From Brucella rhizosphaerae (GTDB lineage Bacteria; Pseudomonadota; Alphaproteobacteria; Rhizobiales; Rhizobiaceae): a stretch of 64,000 bases of DNA. Below the pieces are notes generated by a model. That model did no database searches, was not told where the DNA came from, and was given only the letters and a program-made list of their open reading frames with translations. Where the stretch lies: contig NZ_NNRK01000022.1 in assembly GCF_002252475.1 (NCBI RefSeq), positions 147,600 to 211,599 of the forward strand, in the 5' to 3' direction. Made by a program: the position numbers and the translations under genes. Below are positions 17,534 through 26,887 of this stretch, piece after piece. Within the stretch, counting starts at the first letter, position 1; every line of letters begins with the position of its first letter.

Positions 17534-19314
17534 TGATTATGGCGTGGTGGTGTTTTGGCCAGCTGACGGAATTTTTCAGCATCACGGATCGTTGCTCCGT
17601 CAGCCAACTGTGTCACCGTCTGTCTGTATATCATCTGCCAGGGCGTTGCATCGGCTGGTGTTTGCGGAATGCCTTCCGCCTTGCGGCGCGCGATTTCCAC
17701 TTCGTCCACCAGCATATCGCATTCCCCCTTGTTGAAGTCGATGCGAATGATGTCACCGTTGCGCACCCAAGCCAGACCACCGCCCGCCGCACTTTCTGGT
17801 GAAGCATTGAGAATAGACGGGCTGTCAGCTGTGCCCGATTGGCGACCATCGCCGATTGTGGGCAAGCTTGTGATTCCACGTTTGATCAAATGATCCGGTG
17901 GTTGCATGTTTACAACTTCGGCAGAACCCGGCCACCCCAGCGGACCAGCGCCCCGGATGACAAGAATGCAGCGCTCGTCAATATTAAGCACAGGATCGTT
18001 GATGCGTTGGTGGTAATCTTCCGATCCATCAAAAACGATAGCTCGTCCATCGAAAATCCCTTCGCGTCCCGGCTCTGACAGGTAGCGGTCGCGAAACTCA
18101 GGCGAGACAACACTCATTTTCATAATGGCGAAATCGAACAGATTGCCCTTCATCACGAGGAAGCCGGCACGTTCCTTGAGCGGGTTATCATAAGAGAAAA
18201 TGACGTCACGATCCGACGATTGACGACCTTCAAGATTCTCCGCCATCGTTTTGCCGGTAACACTCGCACAAGAGCCGTCAAGTTTTCCTGCCGAGAGCAG
18301 TTCCCACATGATCGCTGGGACACCACCTGCACGATGAAATTTCTCGCCCAGATATTTACCAGCAGGTTGAATATTGGCGAGCAGCGGAATATCAAAACCT
18401 TCGTCCTGCCAATCGTCCGGCTTCAGTTCAACACCCGCGTGTTTTGCCATCGCCATGAGATGGGGCTGGGCATTGGTCGAGCCACCAATGGCAGAGTTGA
18501 CCTTGATGGCGTTCACGAACGCTTCTCGTGTCAGAATGTTGGATGGACGAATGTCTTCAAGCACCAGCTCGACCGCACGGCGACCAGTACGGTAAGCCAT
18601 CTGGCCGCGCTCACGGTATGCAGCCGGGATGGCTGCACAACCTGTAAGCGACATGCCTAACGCCTCAGCCATCGCGTTCATCGTGGAAGCTGTGCCCATT
18701 GTATTACAATGGCCAACCGAAGGTGCCGAACTGAGTGCCGCTTCGAGGAATTGTTCCTTGGTGATTTCACCCGCCGCATATTTGCGGCGCGACTGCCATA
18801 TTACCGTGCCGGAACCGACGAGCTTGCCTTCATGCCAGCCATCGAGCATCGGGCCACCGGAAAACACGATTGCCGGAATATCCACGGTGGAAGCTGCCAT
18901 CAATGCGGAAGGTGTGGTCTTGTCACAGCCAGTTGTCAGGACAACGCCATCAAGCGGATAGCCATAAAGAATCTCGACAAGGGCCATATAGGCCAGATTG
19001 CGGTCGAGCGCAGCGGTTGGTCGCTTGCAGTTTTCAAACAGCGGATGGCTTGGAAACTCGATAACGATTCCACCCGCATCGCGAATGCCGTCGCGGACAC
19101 GCTTGGCGAGATCAAGGTGGTGACGATTACAGGGGTTGAGATCGCTGCCAGACTGCGCAATGCCGATAATTGGCTTGCCTGAACGAAGTTCTTCTGGCGT
19201 CGTGCCATAGTTCATGAAGCGCTCCAGATAGAGCGCTGTCAGGTCAAGATGGTCGGGATTGTCGAACCAGTCCTGCGAGCGCAGACGGCGCGGTGTGTTT
19301 TGATCATCACTCAT
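17530..19314 (-). CDS. IlvD/Edd-family sugar-acid dehydratase (arabonate/xylonate type)
   Basis: 594 residues. It removes water from an aldonic acid to give a 2-keto-3-deoxy acid using a [2Fe-2S] cluster and Mg2+. Cluster ligands are visible as Cys62 (NPCNRH), Cys130 (TTGCDK) and Cys203 (GHCNTMG), and Lys132 is the residue carbamylated in arabonate dehydratase. The three-Cys pattern and length fit the L-arabonate/D-xylonate/D-galactonate branch rather than IlvD of amino-acid synthesis. It overlaps the upstream dehydrogenase gene by 4 bases (ATGA). With the FAA-family gene at 23.9 kb it could form steps of a Weimberg-type route. Confidence 0.92.
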   Translation of the reverse strand: MSDDQNTPRRLRSQDWFDNPDHLDLTALYLERFMNYGTTPEELRSGKPIIGIAQSGSDLNPCNRHHLDLAKRVRDGIRDAGGIVIEFPSHPLFENCKRPTAALDRNLAYMALVEILYGYPLDGVVLTTGCDKTTPSALMAASTVDIPAIVFSGGPMLDGWHEGKLVGSGTVIWQSRRKYAAGEITKEQFLEAALSSAPSVGHCNTMGTASTMNAMAEALGMSLTGCAAIPAAYRERGQMAYRTGRRAVELVLEDIRPSNILTREAFVNAIKVNSAIGGSTNAQPHLMAMAKHAGVELKPDDWQDEGFDIPLLANIQPAGKYLGEKFHRAGGVPAIMWELLSAGKLDGSCASVTGKTMAENLEGRQSSDRDVIFSYDNPLKERAGFLVMKGNLFDFAIMKMSVVSPEFRDRYLSEPGREGIFDGRAIVFDGSEDYHQRINDPVLNIDERCILVIRGAGPLGWPGSAEVVNMQPPDHLIKRGITSLPTIGDGRQSGTADSPSILNASPESAAGGGLAWVRNGDIIRIDFNKGECDMLVDEVEIARRKAEGIPQTPADATPWQMIYRQTVTQLADGATIRDAEKFRQLAKTPPRHNH

Positions 19315-20201
19315 CTATCGTCTTCCCGCTGGCGATTATTGATCTTTTCAATATGCAGCAAAATGCCAGAATGATCCGTTTCCGCATGTCCGTCCTCTAC
19401 AAAAGTGCGGAATTCATCGCGAATTTCTTCCGTCAACGGTAACGTAAGCGAAAGGCTTTCAGCCATCGCTGCCACGGCATCCAGATCTTTCAATTGCAGC
19501 CCTGAAGGACCACCTGGTTGAAAAGTACGATCAACCATGCGCTTCCCATGCAGTTCCAGAATGCGACTTTCTGCAAAGCCACCCCGAATGGCATCACGGA
19601 ACTTGCCACGATCCGCACCACCGGCTTCCACCAGCATCATTGCTTCAGCGACCGCACCTATGGTGATAGCTACAATCTGCTGGTTAGCGAGTTTGCAAAT
19701 CTGTCCTGCGCCGGAAGGACCGACATGAGTCACACGCCCTAGCGCCGCAAAAACATCTGCCAGTTCTTCGATCAGGACTGCGTCACCGCCAGCCATCAAT
19801 GCCAGCGTTCCGGCTTCCGCACCAACAGTGCCGCCTGAGACAGGACAATCAATGTGACGAATGCCGAGAGCATTGAGCTTCTCTGCATGTTCTCTGGCAA
19901 TTGGCGGCGCAATTGAAGACGTGTCGATGATGACTGTGCCAGCTTTCAAGGCCTTCGCCACCCCGCCATCAAACAACACCGAACCCATAGCCTTGCCATC
20001 GGACAGCATGGTGAAGACGATATCAGCGTTCGTGACTGCTTCCGCGGCACTTGATGCCACTTCAGCGCCGTCTTTGACCAATGCTTCGGCTTTAGATGCG
20101 TCGCGATTCCACACGCTGACGCTAAAGCCGGCATTCAAAAGGCGGCGCACCATCGGTGCCCCCATAAGGCCGGTGCCCAGAAATGCAATTTTACGCGTCA
20201 C
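19311..20201 (-). CDS. 3-hydroxyisobutyrate-dehydrogenase-like (beta-hydroxyacid) dehydrogenase
   Basis: 296 residues. An N-terminal Rossmann fold has GTGLMG (9-14). The substrate motif DCPVSGGTVGAEAGTL lies at 118-133, and GPSGAGQICKLANQQ holds the catalytic Lys170. Members oxidise L-threonate, tartronate, 3-hydroxyisobutyrate and similar acids with NAD(P)+. With the adjacent DenD-type enzyme it resembles tetronate (threonate/erythronate) catabolic sets, where an LtnD-like member carries out the first oxidation. It overlaps both neighbours by ATGA, so the three genes form one tight operon. Confidence 0.9.
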   Translation of the reverse strand: MTRKIAFLGTGLMGAPMVRRLLNAGFSVSVWNRDASKAEALVKDGAEVASSAAEAVTNADIVFTMLSDGKAMGSVLFDGGVAKALKAGTVIIDTSSIAPPIAREHAEKLNALGIRHIDCPVSGGTVGAEAGTLALMAGGDAVLIEELADVFAALGRVTHVGPSGAGQICKLANQQIVAITIGAVAEAMMLVEAGGADRGKFRDAIRGGFAESRILELHGKRMVDRTFQPGGPSGLQLKDLDAVAAMAESLSLTLPLTEEIRDEFRTFVEDGHAETDHSGILLHIEKINNRQREDDR

Positions 20202-21181
20202 AGCGAACCTCCAAGCTCATCATCAATATGAGCACGGATGATTTCATCAAACGAAGTTTCCGCCGTAAAGCCCAGCTCGCGTGCACGCGTGGCTTCAAAG
20301 CCTGGTGCCCAACCCGCGCACATGCGCATGATCATCTCATCTGGTTCACGACGGATGAGAGCAACAGCCTTTTCACCGGCAATGCGTCTGAGCGCTGCAA
20401 TCTGCTCGCCCACGGTCGCGGAAAGGCCGGGCATGGATAGATTGCGGCGGGCACCAACACGTTGAAGATCCATAGTCGCTCCATGGATCAGGAACCCGAC
20501 GGCGGAACGTGGTGAAGTGTGCCAATGCCGAACATCGTCCGAAACAGGCAGCACCGCTTCTTGTCCGACCAGAGGCTCACGCAGAATATTTGAAAAGAAG
20601 CCTGACGCTGCTGCATTGGGCTTGCCCGGACGAATACAGATCGTAGGCAGTCGGATACCGATGCCATCGAAGAATCCGCGCCGCGTATAATCGGACAGCA
20701 AAAGTTCGCAAATTGCCTTCTGCGTGCCATAGCTGGTCAGCGGTGTCAGGTGAAACTCATCAGGAATTGGGAAAGGCAGCGGCGCACCAACGACTGCAAT
20801 CGACGAGGTGAAGACAATGCGTGGGAAATATCCATCTTCGTTGTGGGCAATACGCACCGCATCGAACAAGTAGCGCGTTCCGTCAAGGTTGATACGGTAG
20901 CCCTTGTCGAAATCAAGCTCTGCTTCGCCCGAAACGATAGCAGCCAGATGGAAGATAACATCCGGGCGCTGTGCGATCAGCTTTTCAGCCGTACCGGGCG
21001 CAGAAAGGTCGCCCGTTTCAAGCGTTACCTGACCGGTAAAGCCCGCAGGTGCCTGCGGCGCCACCACATCCACCAGTGTAAGCGCCTCAATCGGCTTGCC
21101 ATCAAGCTGGCCATCTTTCGTAAGACGCTCGGAAAGTTTGCGGCCAACCATACCTGCCGCGCCGATGATCAAAATGTGCAT
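20198..21181 (-). CDS. denD: NAD-dependent epimerase/dehydratase, D-erythronate dehydrogenase (DenD)-like
   Basis: 327 residues, extended SDR fold. The nucleotide loop is GAAGMVG (7-13). The active-site set is FTSS (Ser126/127) with YGTQK (Tyr151, Lys155). Start ATG 21181 follows GGAGGAG; an in-frame ATG at 21220 has no such signal. The family includes DenD, which oxidises D-erythronate at C2, and UDP-sugar epimerase-like enzymes. The DenD call rests on overall resemblance and the neighbouring dehydrogenase. It is the first gene of the minus-strand operon, divergent from the FAD-linked oxidase gene. Confidence 0.82.
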   Translation of the reverse strand: MHILIIGAAGMVGRKLSERLTKDGQLDGKPIEALTLVDVVAPQAPAGFTGQVTLETGDLSAPGTAEKLIAQRPDVIFHLAAIVSGEAELDFDKGYRINLDGTRYLFDAVRIAHNEDGYFPRIVFTSSIAVVGAPLPFPIPDEFHLTPLTSYGTQKAICELLLSDYTRRGFFDGIGIRLPTICIRPGKPNAAASGFFSNILREPLVGQEAVLPVSDDVRHWHTSPRSAVGFLIHGATMDLQRVGARRNLSMPGLSATVGEQIAALRRIAGEKAVALIRREPDEMIMRMCAGWAPGFEATRARELGFTAETSFDEIIRAHIDDELGGSL

Positions 21182-21251
21182 TGTTTCTCCTCCACCATGT
21201 ACCGTAATCGATTTCACCATCGTAAAAACACTGATCGTGAAAAAGTATTTG

Positions 21252-21272
21252 TAAGGTTGTCTGATAACCTTA
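21252..21272. promoter_or_regulatory. Candidate FadR-type GntR operator, site 1
   Basis: A perfect inverted repeat TAAGGTT-GTCTGAT-AACCTTA lies in the 165-bp divergent promoter region between the DenD-type and FAD-oxidase genes. Its core GGTTGTCTGA recurs as GGTTGTCAGA in the inverted repeat at 23650-23668. Both flank the FadR-type regulator gene, so they are likely its binding sites. This is inference. Confidence 0.5.
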
Positions 21273-21346
21273 TATCATGCGCTTGAAAACCAAAATAATA
21301 CGGTTGCCACCTACTTCGCATTTGCAGGCAGGCAGCAGGAGGAAGC

Positions 21347-22816
21347 ATGTCCGAGGAACACAAGATGATGAGCGTCGACACCGCAACGCAAGAGCATTTA
21401 AAGGCGCTGATTGACAGTCTCGGCGTGGACCTTGTTCTCTCGGGCACCGAGGCAGCGCGATATTGCAGCGACTGGCACGACGATGTGAAAGGTGGTGCAG
21501 TTGCAGTGCTTCGTCCTCGTTCCACTGCGGACGTATCTGCATGTGTGAAGGCCGTGCGCGCTCGTGGGCTGTGTATTGTTCCGCAGGGCGGCAACACTGG
21601 CCTTGTGCTTGGAGCAACGCCCGACTCACCAGAAACTCAGGTCGTGATCAGCCTCGAACGCATGACCACTGTTCGCAGCATTGACGCAGATGATTTTTCC
21701 GCCGTTGTGGATGCAGGCTGCATTCTGTCCGAATTCAAGGACAAGGTGGAGGCAGCGGGGATGTTCTTTCCACTGGCGCTGGGTGCACAAGGTTCTTGCC
21801 GTATAGGTGGCAATGTGTCGACCAATGCAGGCGGCATCAACGTGCTGCGATATGGGATGACACGCGAACTCGTGCTCGGCCTTGAAGTGGTGTTGCCTGA
21901 CGGTTCCATTTTCGATGGCCTTTCTACCTTGCGCAAAGACAATCGCGGGATTGACCTCAAACAGCTTTTCATTGGCGCTGAAGGAACCCTGGGTATTGTT
22001 ACAGCTGTCGCCGTAAAGCTGATGCCGCAGCCCAAACAGGTTGCCACCGCGCTGCTCAGTCTTAACGCTCTCGACGATGCCATTGCACTTTATCGCCGTG
22101 CACGGCGTGATTGCTGTGATTTGATGTCAGCTTTCGAATTTATGCCACCGCTTGCTTTCACTTTGGCCCGAGAAGCGATGCCAGACTTGGCGATGCCGAT
22201 GGACGGCAATTACTCTGCCTATGTTCTAATGGAAATCTCCGGTTCCGGACTGATCGACATCGAAGATCTGATGGGGCGTTTCCTCGAAAACGTCATGGAA
22301 GATGGTCTGGTTGCGGATGGCGTTATCGCAACATCCCGAGAGCAATCCCGCAAGCTGTGGCTGTTCCGCGAAGGCATGAACGAAGGTCAAGCCAAGCGGG
22401 GACCTCACCTGCGCACCGACGTCTCCGTGCCGCTATCGCGTCTGGCGGATTTTGTGCGTGACGCAGAGACTGCAGTCTATGCGAGCCTGCCAGACTGCGT
22501 CTGCGTTTCTTATGGCCATGTGGGCGATGGCAATGTGCATCTTAATGTATTGCCGCCGAATACGCTCGACCGTGGGGAAATCGATGCCCGTATCTACAAA
22601 GCGAAGAACATCATCAATGATGTGCTGGACAACTATCGCGGCTCTATGAGCGCGGAGCATGGAATTGGTCGCCTTAAACGACCGGATTTTGAAAAGCGTC
22701 TACCTGATGTGCAGCGCCAATTGCTATCAGCAATCAAGACTGCAATAGACCCTAGTCTTGCGATGAACCCCGGTTGCCAATTGAGCTTGCTGTCTTATTC
22801 AGGAACCAGCAATTAG
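21347..22816 (+). CDS. FAD-linked oxidase, GlcD / D-2-hydroxyacid dehydrogenase family
   Basis: 489 residues. A PCMH-type FAD domain (about 45-225) includes PQGGNTGLVLG and NVSTNAGGINVLRYG. The C-terminal FAD_oxidase_C domain has the conserved VSYGHVGDGNVHLNV and EHGIGRLK motifs with metal-binding histidines. The family oxidises D-lactate, glycolate, D-2-hydroxyglutarate and related acids. Start ATG 21347 follows AGGAGGA. It is the first gene of the plus-strand arm and is followed at once by the FadR-type regulator, suggesting a role in the same sugar-acid pathway. Confidence 0.9.
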   Translation: MSEEHKMMSVDTATQEHLKALIDSLGVDLVLSGTEAARYCSDWHDDVKGGAVAVLRPRSTADVSACVKAVRARGLCIVPQGGNTGLVLGATPDSPETQVVISLERMTTVRSIDADDFSAVVDAGCILSEFKDKVEAAGMFFPLALGAQGSCRIGGNVSTNAGGINVLRYGMTRELVLGLEVVLPDGSIFDGLSTLRKDNRGIDLKQLFIGAEGTLGIVTAVAVKLMPQPKQVATALLSLNALDDAIALYRRARRDCCDLMSAFEFMPPLAFTLAREAMPDLAMPMDGNYSAYVLMEISGSGLIDIEDLMGRFLENVMEDGLVADGVIATSREQSRKLWLFREGMNEGQAKRGPHLRTDVSVPLSRLADFVRDAETAVYASLPDCVCVSYGHVGDGNVHLNVLPPNTLDRGEIDARIYKAKNIINDVLDNYRGSMSAEHGIGRLKRPDFEKRLPDVQRQLLSAIKTAIDPSLAMNPGCQLSLLSYSGTSN

Positions 22817-22827
22817 GGGTACGTAAC

Positions 22828-23541
22828 ATGTCGGCGGATTTTGGCCATATAAAGCGCAGTGAACACCTCCCTGCGCGGATTGCTGCCCAGATCGGCAGCG
22901 ATATTCATGAAGGACGGTTGCAGCCTGGTGACAGGCTACCAACTGAACACGTTCTGTCAAAATCCTTTGGCGTAAGCCGCTCAGTCGTTCGGGAAGCCAT
23001 TGCACAGTTGCGCAATGAAGGGCTCGTTGATACCCGTCAGGGTGTTGGTGCCTTTGTAACGGAGCGACAGGCCCGATCAATCCGAATAGATGAAGACGAA
23101 CTGTTCAGCCGCGATAGTTTCCGCGACCTGTTCCAATTGCGTTTCCCTCTTGAGATTGAAGCAGCAGGATTGGCAGCAGCCCATCATACAGCCAAAGACC
23201 TTGCGCGGCTTGACGAAGCCCTCGAGCAAATGACCGGGGCTGCAAAATGGACTGAACAAGGCATCGTTGCGGATCTTGCCTTTCACAAAGCAGTGGCGGA
23301 TGCGACCGGCAACGAATATTTTTCTACATTCGTCGGGTTCATCACAGAGCGTATCAGTCACGCAATCAACGTTGCACGCGCAAAGGCGGTTCTGGAAGAG
23401 ATCGTCAATATCACCATTGAGGAACATGTCAGCTTGCGCGATGCCATTGCAAGCCGCGACCCGCTGATCGCACGCGACGCCATGCGCAAACATCTTATGG
23501 GAGCTGCAGCAAGAATCGGCCTTCCCCTTGAATCCTATTAA
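22828..23541 (+). CDS. GntR-family regulator, FadR subfamily (FCD domain)
   Basis: 237 residues. The winged helix-turn-helix (about 10-80) has LPTEHVLSKSFGVSRSVVREAIAQL. The all-helical FCD ligand domain (about 95-225) has metal-site residues in FHKAVADATGN and EEHVSLRDAI. I use ATG 22828, preceded by AGGGGT, rather than the in-frame ATG inside the previous gene. FadR-type members sense organic acids and sugar acids. Two inverted repeats with a shared GGTTGTC core (21252-21272 and 23650-23668) bracket the oxidase-regulator pair and are probably its operators. Confidence 0.92.
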   Translation: MSADFGHIKRSEHLPARIAAQIGSDIHEGRLQPGDRLPTEHVLSKSFGVSRSVVREAIAQLRNEGLVDTRQGVGAFVTERQARSIRIDEDELFSRDSFRDLFQLRFPLEIEAAGLAAAHHTAKDLARLDEALEQMTGAAKWTEQGIVADLAFHKAVADATGNEYFSTFVGFITERISHAINVARAKAVLEEIVNITIEEHVSLRDAIASRDPLIARDAMRKHLMGAAARIGLPLESY

Positions 23542-23855
23542 AATCGTTCAGGACCTGCATTTCAAACAGTGCGGAAAGTTGCAATTTTCCGGACAACCGA
23601 TTTCGGTTCTGGACAGCGATAAAATCTCGAACTAAAACGATACAAACGGTTGTCAGACATCCTGACAATAAGGCAGGTTGGCTTTGGAGGGCCACTGCTT
23701 GAACAGTGGGAGATACCGGCACAGGCGGGAAGGATCAGACAACCCGACGGGTTCAGACCCTATGGAACTGTCAACCCTCGAAAGTCGCTGCACCGGACTG
23801 GAGCCATATAATCGTAGCTTTCCATTTTGATGGAGGCTACCGGGAGGAGGATAGC
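23542..23855. other. Intergenic region between regulator and FAA-family gene
   Basis: This 314-bp gap has no credible gene. It has a hairpin CGGAAA...TTTCCG near 23570-23590, possibly ending the regulator transcript, then the operator-like repeat at 23650-23668. It probably carries the promoter of the FAA/TRAP operon. A frame open from 23706 is not used because the Shine-Dalgarno is at 23842-23850. Confidence 0.5.
23650..23668. promoter_or_regulatory. Candidate FadR-type GntR operator, site 2
   Basis: A perfect inverted repeat TTGTCAG-ACATC-CTGACAA, preceded by GG so that it shares GGTTGTC(A/T)GA with site 1. It lies about 190 bases upstream of the FAA-family gene that heads the TRAP transporter operon. 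It probably lets the FadR-type protein control transport and catabolism together. Confidence 0.5.
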
Positions 23856-25025
23856 TTGACTTCAAAGCATTCGTTGAGTGCACATCAAATTTTGCCTGAT
23901 GATCCTGAGAACGCCTTTCTGGTGGGACGCGTCTGGTCTAAGGCTGCAGACGGGCCCTGCCCCGTTCTGGTGCGCGATGAACGCGTGCTTGACCTGACAG
24001 CTATTGCTGCAACGGTATCGAGCCTTTTTGAGATAGACAGCATTGCTGAGAAACTTGCCACCATCACAAGCCTGCCGGACCTTGGTTCGCTGGACGACTT
24101 TCTCAATGGCGAAACCGGCCACCTTCTGGCTCCAATCGATCTGCAAGCAATCAAAGCTGCTGGTGTGACTTTTGCCGACAGCATGCTGGAGCGTGTTATT
24201 GAAGAGCAGGCGAAGGGTGATCCCTCACGCGCTCGTTCTATCCGCGAGAAGCTTGCTCCTGTGCTTGGTGACAGTCTGCGCGGTGTGTCCGCAGGTTCTG
24301 AAAAAGCAGCAAGCATTAAGACGCTTCTTCAAGACATGAACCTCTGGTCGCAATATCTCGAAGTCGGCATTGGACCAGACGCCGAGATTTTTACCAAAGC
24401 ACAACCAATGTCTTCTGTAGGCTGTGGAGATAAGGTCGGCATTCATCCGATTTCCGAATGGAACAATCCAGAACCGGAAGTGGTACTGGCTGTACGTTCC
24501 GATGGCGAAATCCTTGGTGCGGCACTTGGTAACGATGTCAACTTGCGCGACGTTGAAGGCCGATCTGCTCTGTTGCTCGGAAAAGCCAAAGATAACAACG
24601 CGTCGTGTTCTGTAGGCCCATTCATCCGCTTGTTCCACGATACTTTTACGCTCGACGTTCTCTCCAGGGTTCGTGTTTCGCTCTTGGTAAAAGGTGACGA
24701 TGGTTTCGAAATGACTGGCGAAAGCCCGATGGAAGCCATCAGCCGCTCGCCTGCCAATCTCGTATCGCAGCTTCGCAATCGCAATCATCAGTATCCCGAC
24801 GGTGCAGTGCTGTTCCTTGGAACCATGTTCGCACCCGTCAAAGACCGGCGTGGCGTCGGCCAGGGTTTCACACATGAAATCGGTGACCGCGTCGAGATTT
24901 CGACGCCGTTGCTGGGCCGTCTGGTCAACTGGGTAGATCGCACTGATGCGTGCCCGGAATGGACCTTCGGCACAAGGGCGCTCTTCCGCAACCTTGCCGC
25001 GCGCGGCCTTCTTGAAAAGGTATGA
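23856..25025 (+). CDS. Fumarylacetoacetase-family enzyme, 2-keto-3-deoxy-acid dehydratase-like
   Basis: 389 residues. The start is TTG 23856, with GGAGGAGG 5 bases upstream. The C-terminal FAA_hydrolase domain (about residues 190-385) holds the acidic metal-site region PEPEVVLAV and GNDVNLRDVEGRS. Length and domain layout fit the XylX/KdxD group, which dehydrates 2-keto-3-deoxy-xylonate or -arabinonate to alpha-ketoglutarate semialdehyde. The IlvD/Edd dehydratase at 17.5 kb would supply that substrate. The semialdehyde dehydrogenase needed to finish the route is not in the window. The stop at 25023-25025 is 4 bases before the TRAP small permease start. Confidence 0.8.
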   Translation: MTSKHSLSAHQILPDDPENAFLVGRVWSKAADGPCPVLVRDERVLDLTAIAATVSSLFEIDSIAEKLATITSLPDLGSLDDFLNGETGHLLAPIDLQAIKAAGVTFADSMLERVIEEQAKGDPSRARSIREKLAPVLGDSLRGVSAGSEKAASIKTLLQDMNLWSQYLEVGIGPDAEIFTKAQPMSSVGCGDKVGIHPISEWNNPEPEVVLAVRSDGEILGAALGNDVNLRDVEGRSALLLGKAKDNNASCSVGPFIRLFHDTFTLDVLSRVRVSLLVKGDDGFEMTGESPMEAISRSPANLVSQLRNRNHQYPDGAVLFLGTMFAPVKDRRGVGQGFTHEIGDRVEISTPLLGRLVNWVDRTDACPEWTFGTRALFRNLAARGLLEKV

Positions 25026-25029
25026 TGCC

Positions 25030-25566
25030 ATGATTCAGAAGCTGATCGACCTGTTTTTCCGCTTTCTGGCGCTGCTTATGATTTTATCCTTAGCCAGCAT
25101 GGCGCTGATGGTATTCGTCAATGTCATCCTTCGTTACGGTATGAATTCAGGCATTGCCATTTCCGATGAAATGTCCCGATATTTTTTCGTCTGGCTGACT
25201 TTTATTGGCGCTGTCGTTGCTCACCGTGAAAACTTGCACATGGGTGTGGAAACGGTGGTTTCCCGCTTCGGACGCAAGGGGCGGCTTGTCCTGATGGGCG
25301 TTTCAAATTTTGTTATTATGTGTGTTTCCGCAATCCTGTTTCTGGGCACGTGGCAACAGCTGCCGATCAACTCCTCAATGGTTGCGCCCGTAAGTGGCCT
25401 TTCAATGGGCTGGGTTTACGGTATCGGACTGTTTACTGGTGCCGGTATTTTCCTGATCTCGCTTGAAAGATTGTTTCGCATTGTGACGGGTCGCGTCACC
25501 GAGGATGAGATTTCAGCCTTCGCTGGCGAACATGCAAACATTGAACAGCTTTCGGAGCGTGCCTGA
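25030..25566 (+). CDS. TRAP transporter small permease (DctQ type)
   Basis: 178 residues with four predicted helices, normal for DctQ. Typical features are the first-helix VFVNVILRYG stretch and an acidic ISDEMSRYFFVWLTFIGA segment shared by the family. It starts at ATG 25030; a longer frame extends back into the FAA-family gene. It ends overlapping the large permease by one base (TGATG). It is the small membrane subunit of a sodium-coupled, binding-protein-dependent organic acid importer. Confidence 0.92.
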   Translation: MIQKLIDLFFRFLALLMILSLASMALMVFVNVILRYGMNSGIAISDEMSRYFFVWLTFIGAVVAHRENLHMGVETVVSRFGRKGRLVLMGVSNFVIMCVSAILFLGTWQQLPINSSMVAPVSGLSMGWVYGIGLFTGAGIFLISLERLFRIVTGRVTEDEISAFAGEHANIEQLSERA

Positions 25567-26843
25567 TGACTCTTCTCGTATTCATTGGATCGCTCGTCGG
25601 CGCTATGGCCATTGGGGTTCCGGTCGCTTTTGCGCTGATGGTCTGTGGTGTCGCGCTTATGTGGCACATGGACATGTTCAATTCGCAAATCATTGCGCAG
25701 AACATGATTGCAGGCGCAGATACCTTCACATTGCTGGCCATCCCCTTCTTCATTCTGGCTGGTGAGTTGATGAACTCCGGTGGGCTGTCCCGCCGTATTA
25801 TTGATTTCGCAATCGCCTGTGTCGGTCATATTCGTGGTGGACTTGGCATCGTTGCTATTTTCGCAGCCATCATCATGGCGTCGATCTCCGGCTCTGCTGC
25901 TGCGGACACGGCAGCGTTGGCTGCGATCCTCATCCCGATGATGGCCAAAGCAGGTTATAATGTTCCACGCTCTGCAGGTCTTATCGCTGCAGGCGGCATT
26001 ATTGCGCCGGTCATTCCACCATCGATGGCTTTTATCGTCTTCGGTGTCGCAGCTAACGTCTCCATAACCAAACTGTTTATGGCTGGTGTGTTTCCCGGCA
26101 TTCTGATGGGCACCTCGCTTATCATCACCTGGCTGTTTGTAGTTCGTAAGGACAAAGTTGAAACTCTTCCACGTGTTTCAGGCAAAGAGCGTCTGAAAGC
26201 CAGTGGTCGCGCTGCCTGGGCGCTGGGCATGCCTGTCATCATCCTTGGCGGTATCAAAGCTGGCATCGTGACCCCTACAGAAGCAGCCGTCGTTGCTGCA
26301 ATGTATGCGCTTTTCGTCGGTATGTTCATTTACCGCGAACTCAAGATTACAGATCTTGGCCACGTGTTCCTTCGAGCCGCAAAAACAACTTCTGTCGTTA
26401 TGTTCCTCGTCTGTGCTGCACTCGTGTCGGCCTGGCTTATTACAGCCGCAAACATTCCAGCCGAGATCAGCAACTACATCGAGCCACTGATTGATCGACC
26501 GACTTTGTTGCTCTTCGTCATCATGCTTCTGGTTCTGGTCGTTGGCACAGCGCTTGATCTGACACCAACAATCCTGATCTTAACGCCCGTGCTTATGCCG
26601 ATCATTCAGAAGGCAGGTATTGACCCTGTCTACTTCGGCGTACTCTTCATAATGAACACATCTATCGGCCTTCTCACACCACCAGTCGGAGTTGTGCTCA
26701 ATGTGGTTTCAGGTGTTGGCCGCGTTCCACTTGGTCGCGTCATAAAGGGCGTTTTGCCATTCCTGCTTGCCGAGGTTTTTGTACTGTTCCTTTTGGTTCT
26801 GTTCCCTGACCTCGTTCTTGTTCCTGCCAGCTGGCTCTATTGA
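25566..26843 (+). CDS. TRAP transporter large permease (DctM type)
   Basis: 425 residues with about 12 hydrophobic segments. Family motifs include ISGSAAADTAALAAILIPMM, GGIIAPVIPPS and TPTEAAVVAAMYA, plus the C-terminal duplicated LTPPVGVVLNV. This is the ion-coupled channel subunit. It is translationally coupled to the small permease by a one-base overlap. The substrate is probably a C4-C6 sugar acid, judged by the surrounding enzymes. Confidence 0.95.
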   Translation: MTLLVFIGSLVGAMAIGVPVAFALMVCGVALMWHMDMFNSQIIAQNMIAGADTFTLLAIPFFILAGELMNSGGLSRRIIDFAIACVGHIRGGLGIVAIFAAIIMASISGSAAADTAALAAILIPMMAKAGYNVPRSAGLIAAGGIIAPVIPPSMAFIVFGVAANVSITKLFMAGVFPGILMGTSLIITWLFVVRKDKVETLPRVSGKERLKASGRAAWALGMPVIILGGIKAGIVTPTEAAVVAAMYALFVGMFIYRELKITDLGHVFLRAAKTTSVVMFLVCAALVSAWLITAANIPAEISNYIEPLIDRPTLLLFVIMLLVLVVGTALDLTPTILILTPVLMPIIQKAGIDPVYFGVLFIMNTSIGLLTPPVGVVLNVVSGVGRVPLGRVIKGVLPFLLAEVFVLFLLVLFPDLVLVPASWLY

Positions 26844-26887
26844 GCCACTGGTATTCTTTTACTTTCTCAAACTCTGGGAGGATACTC

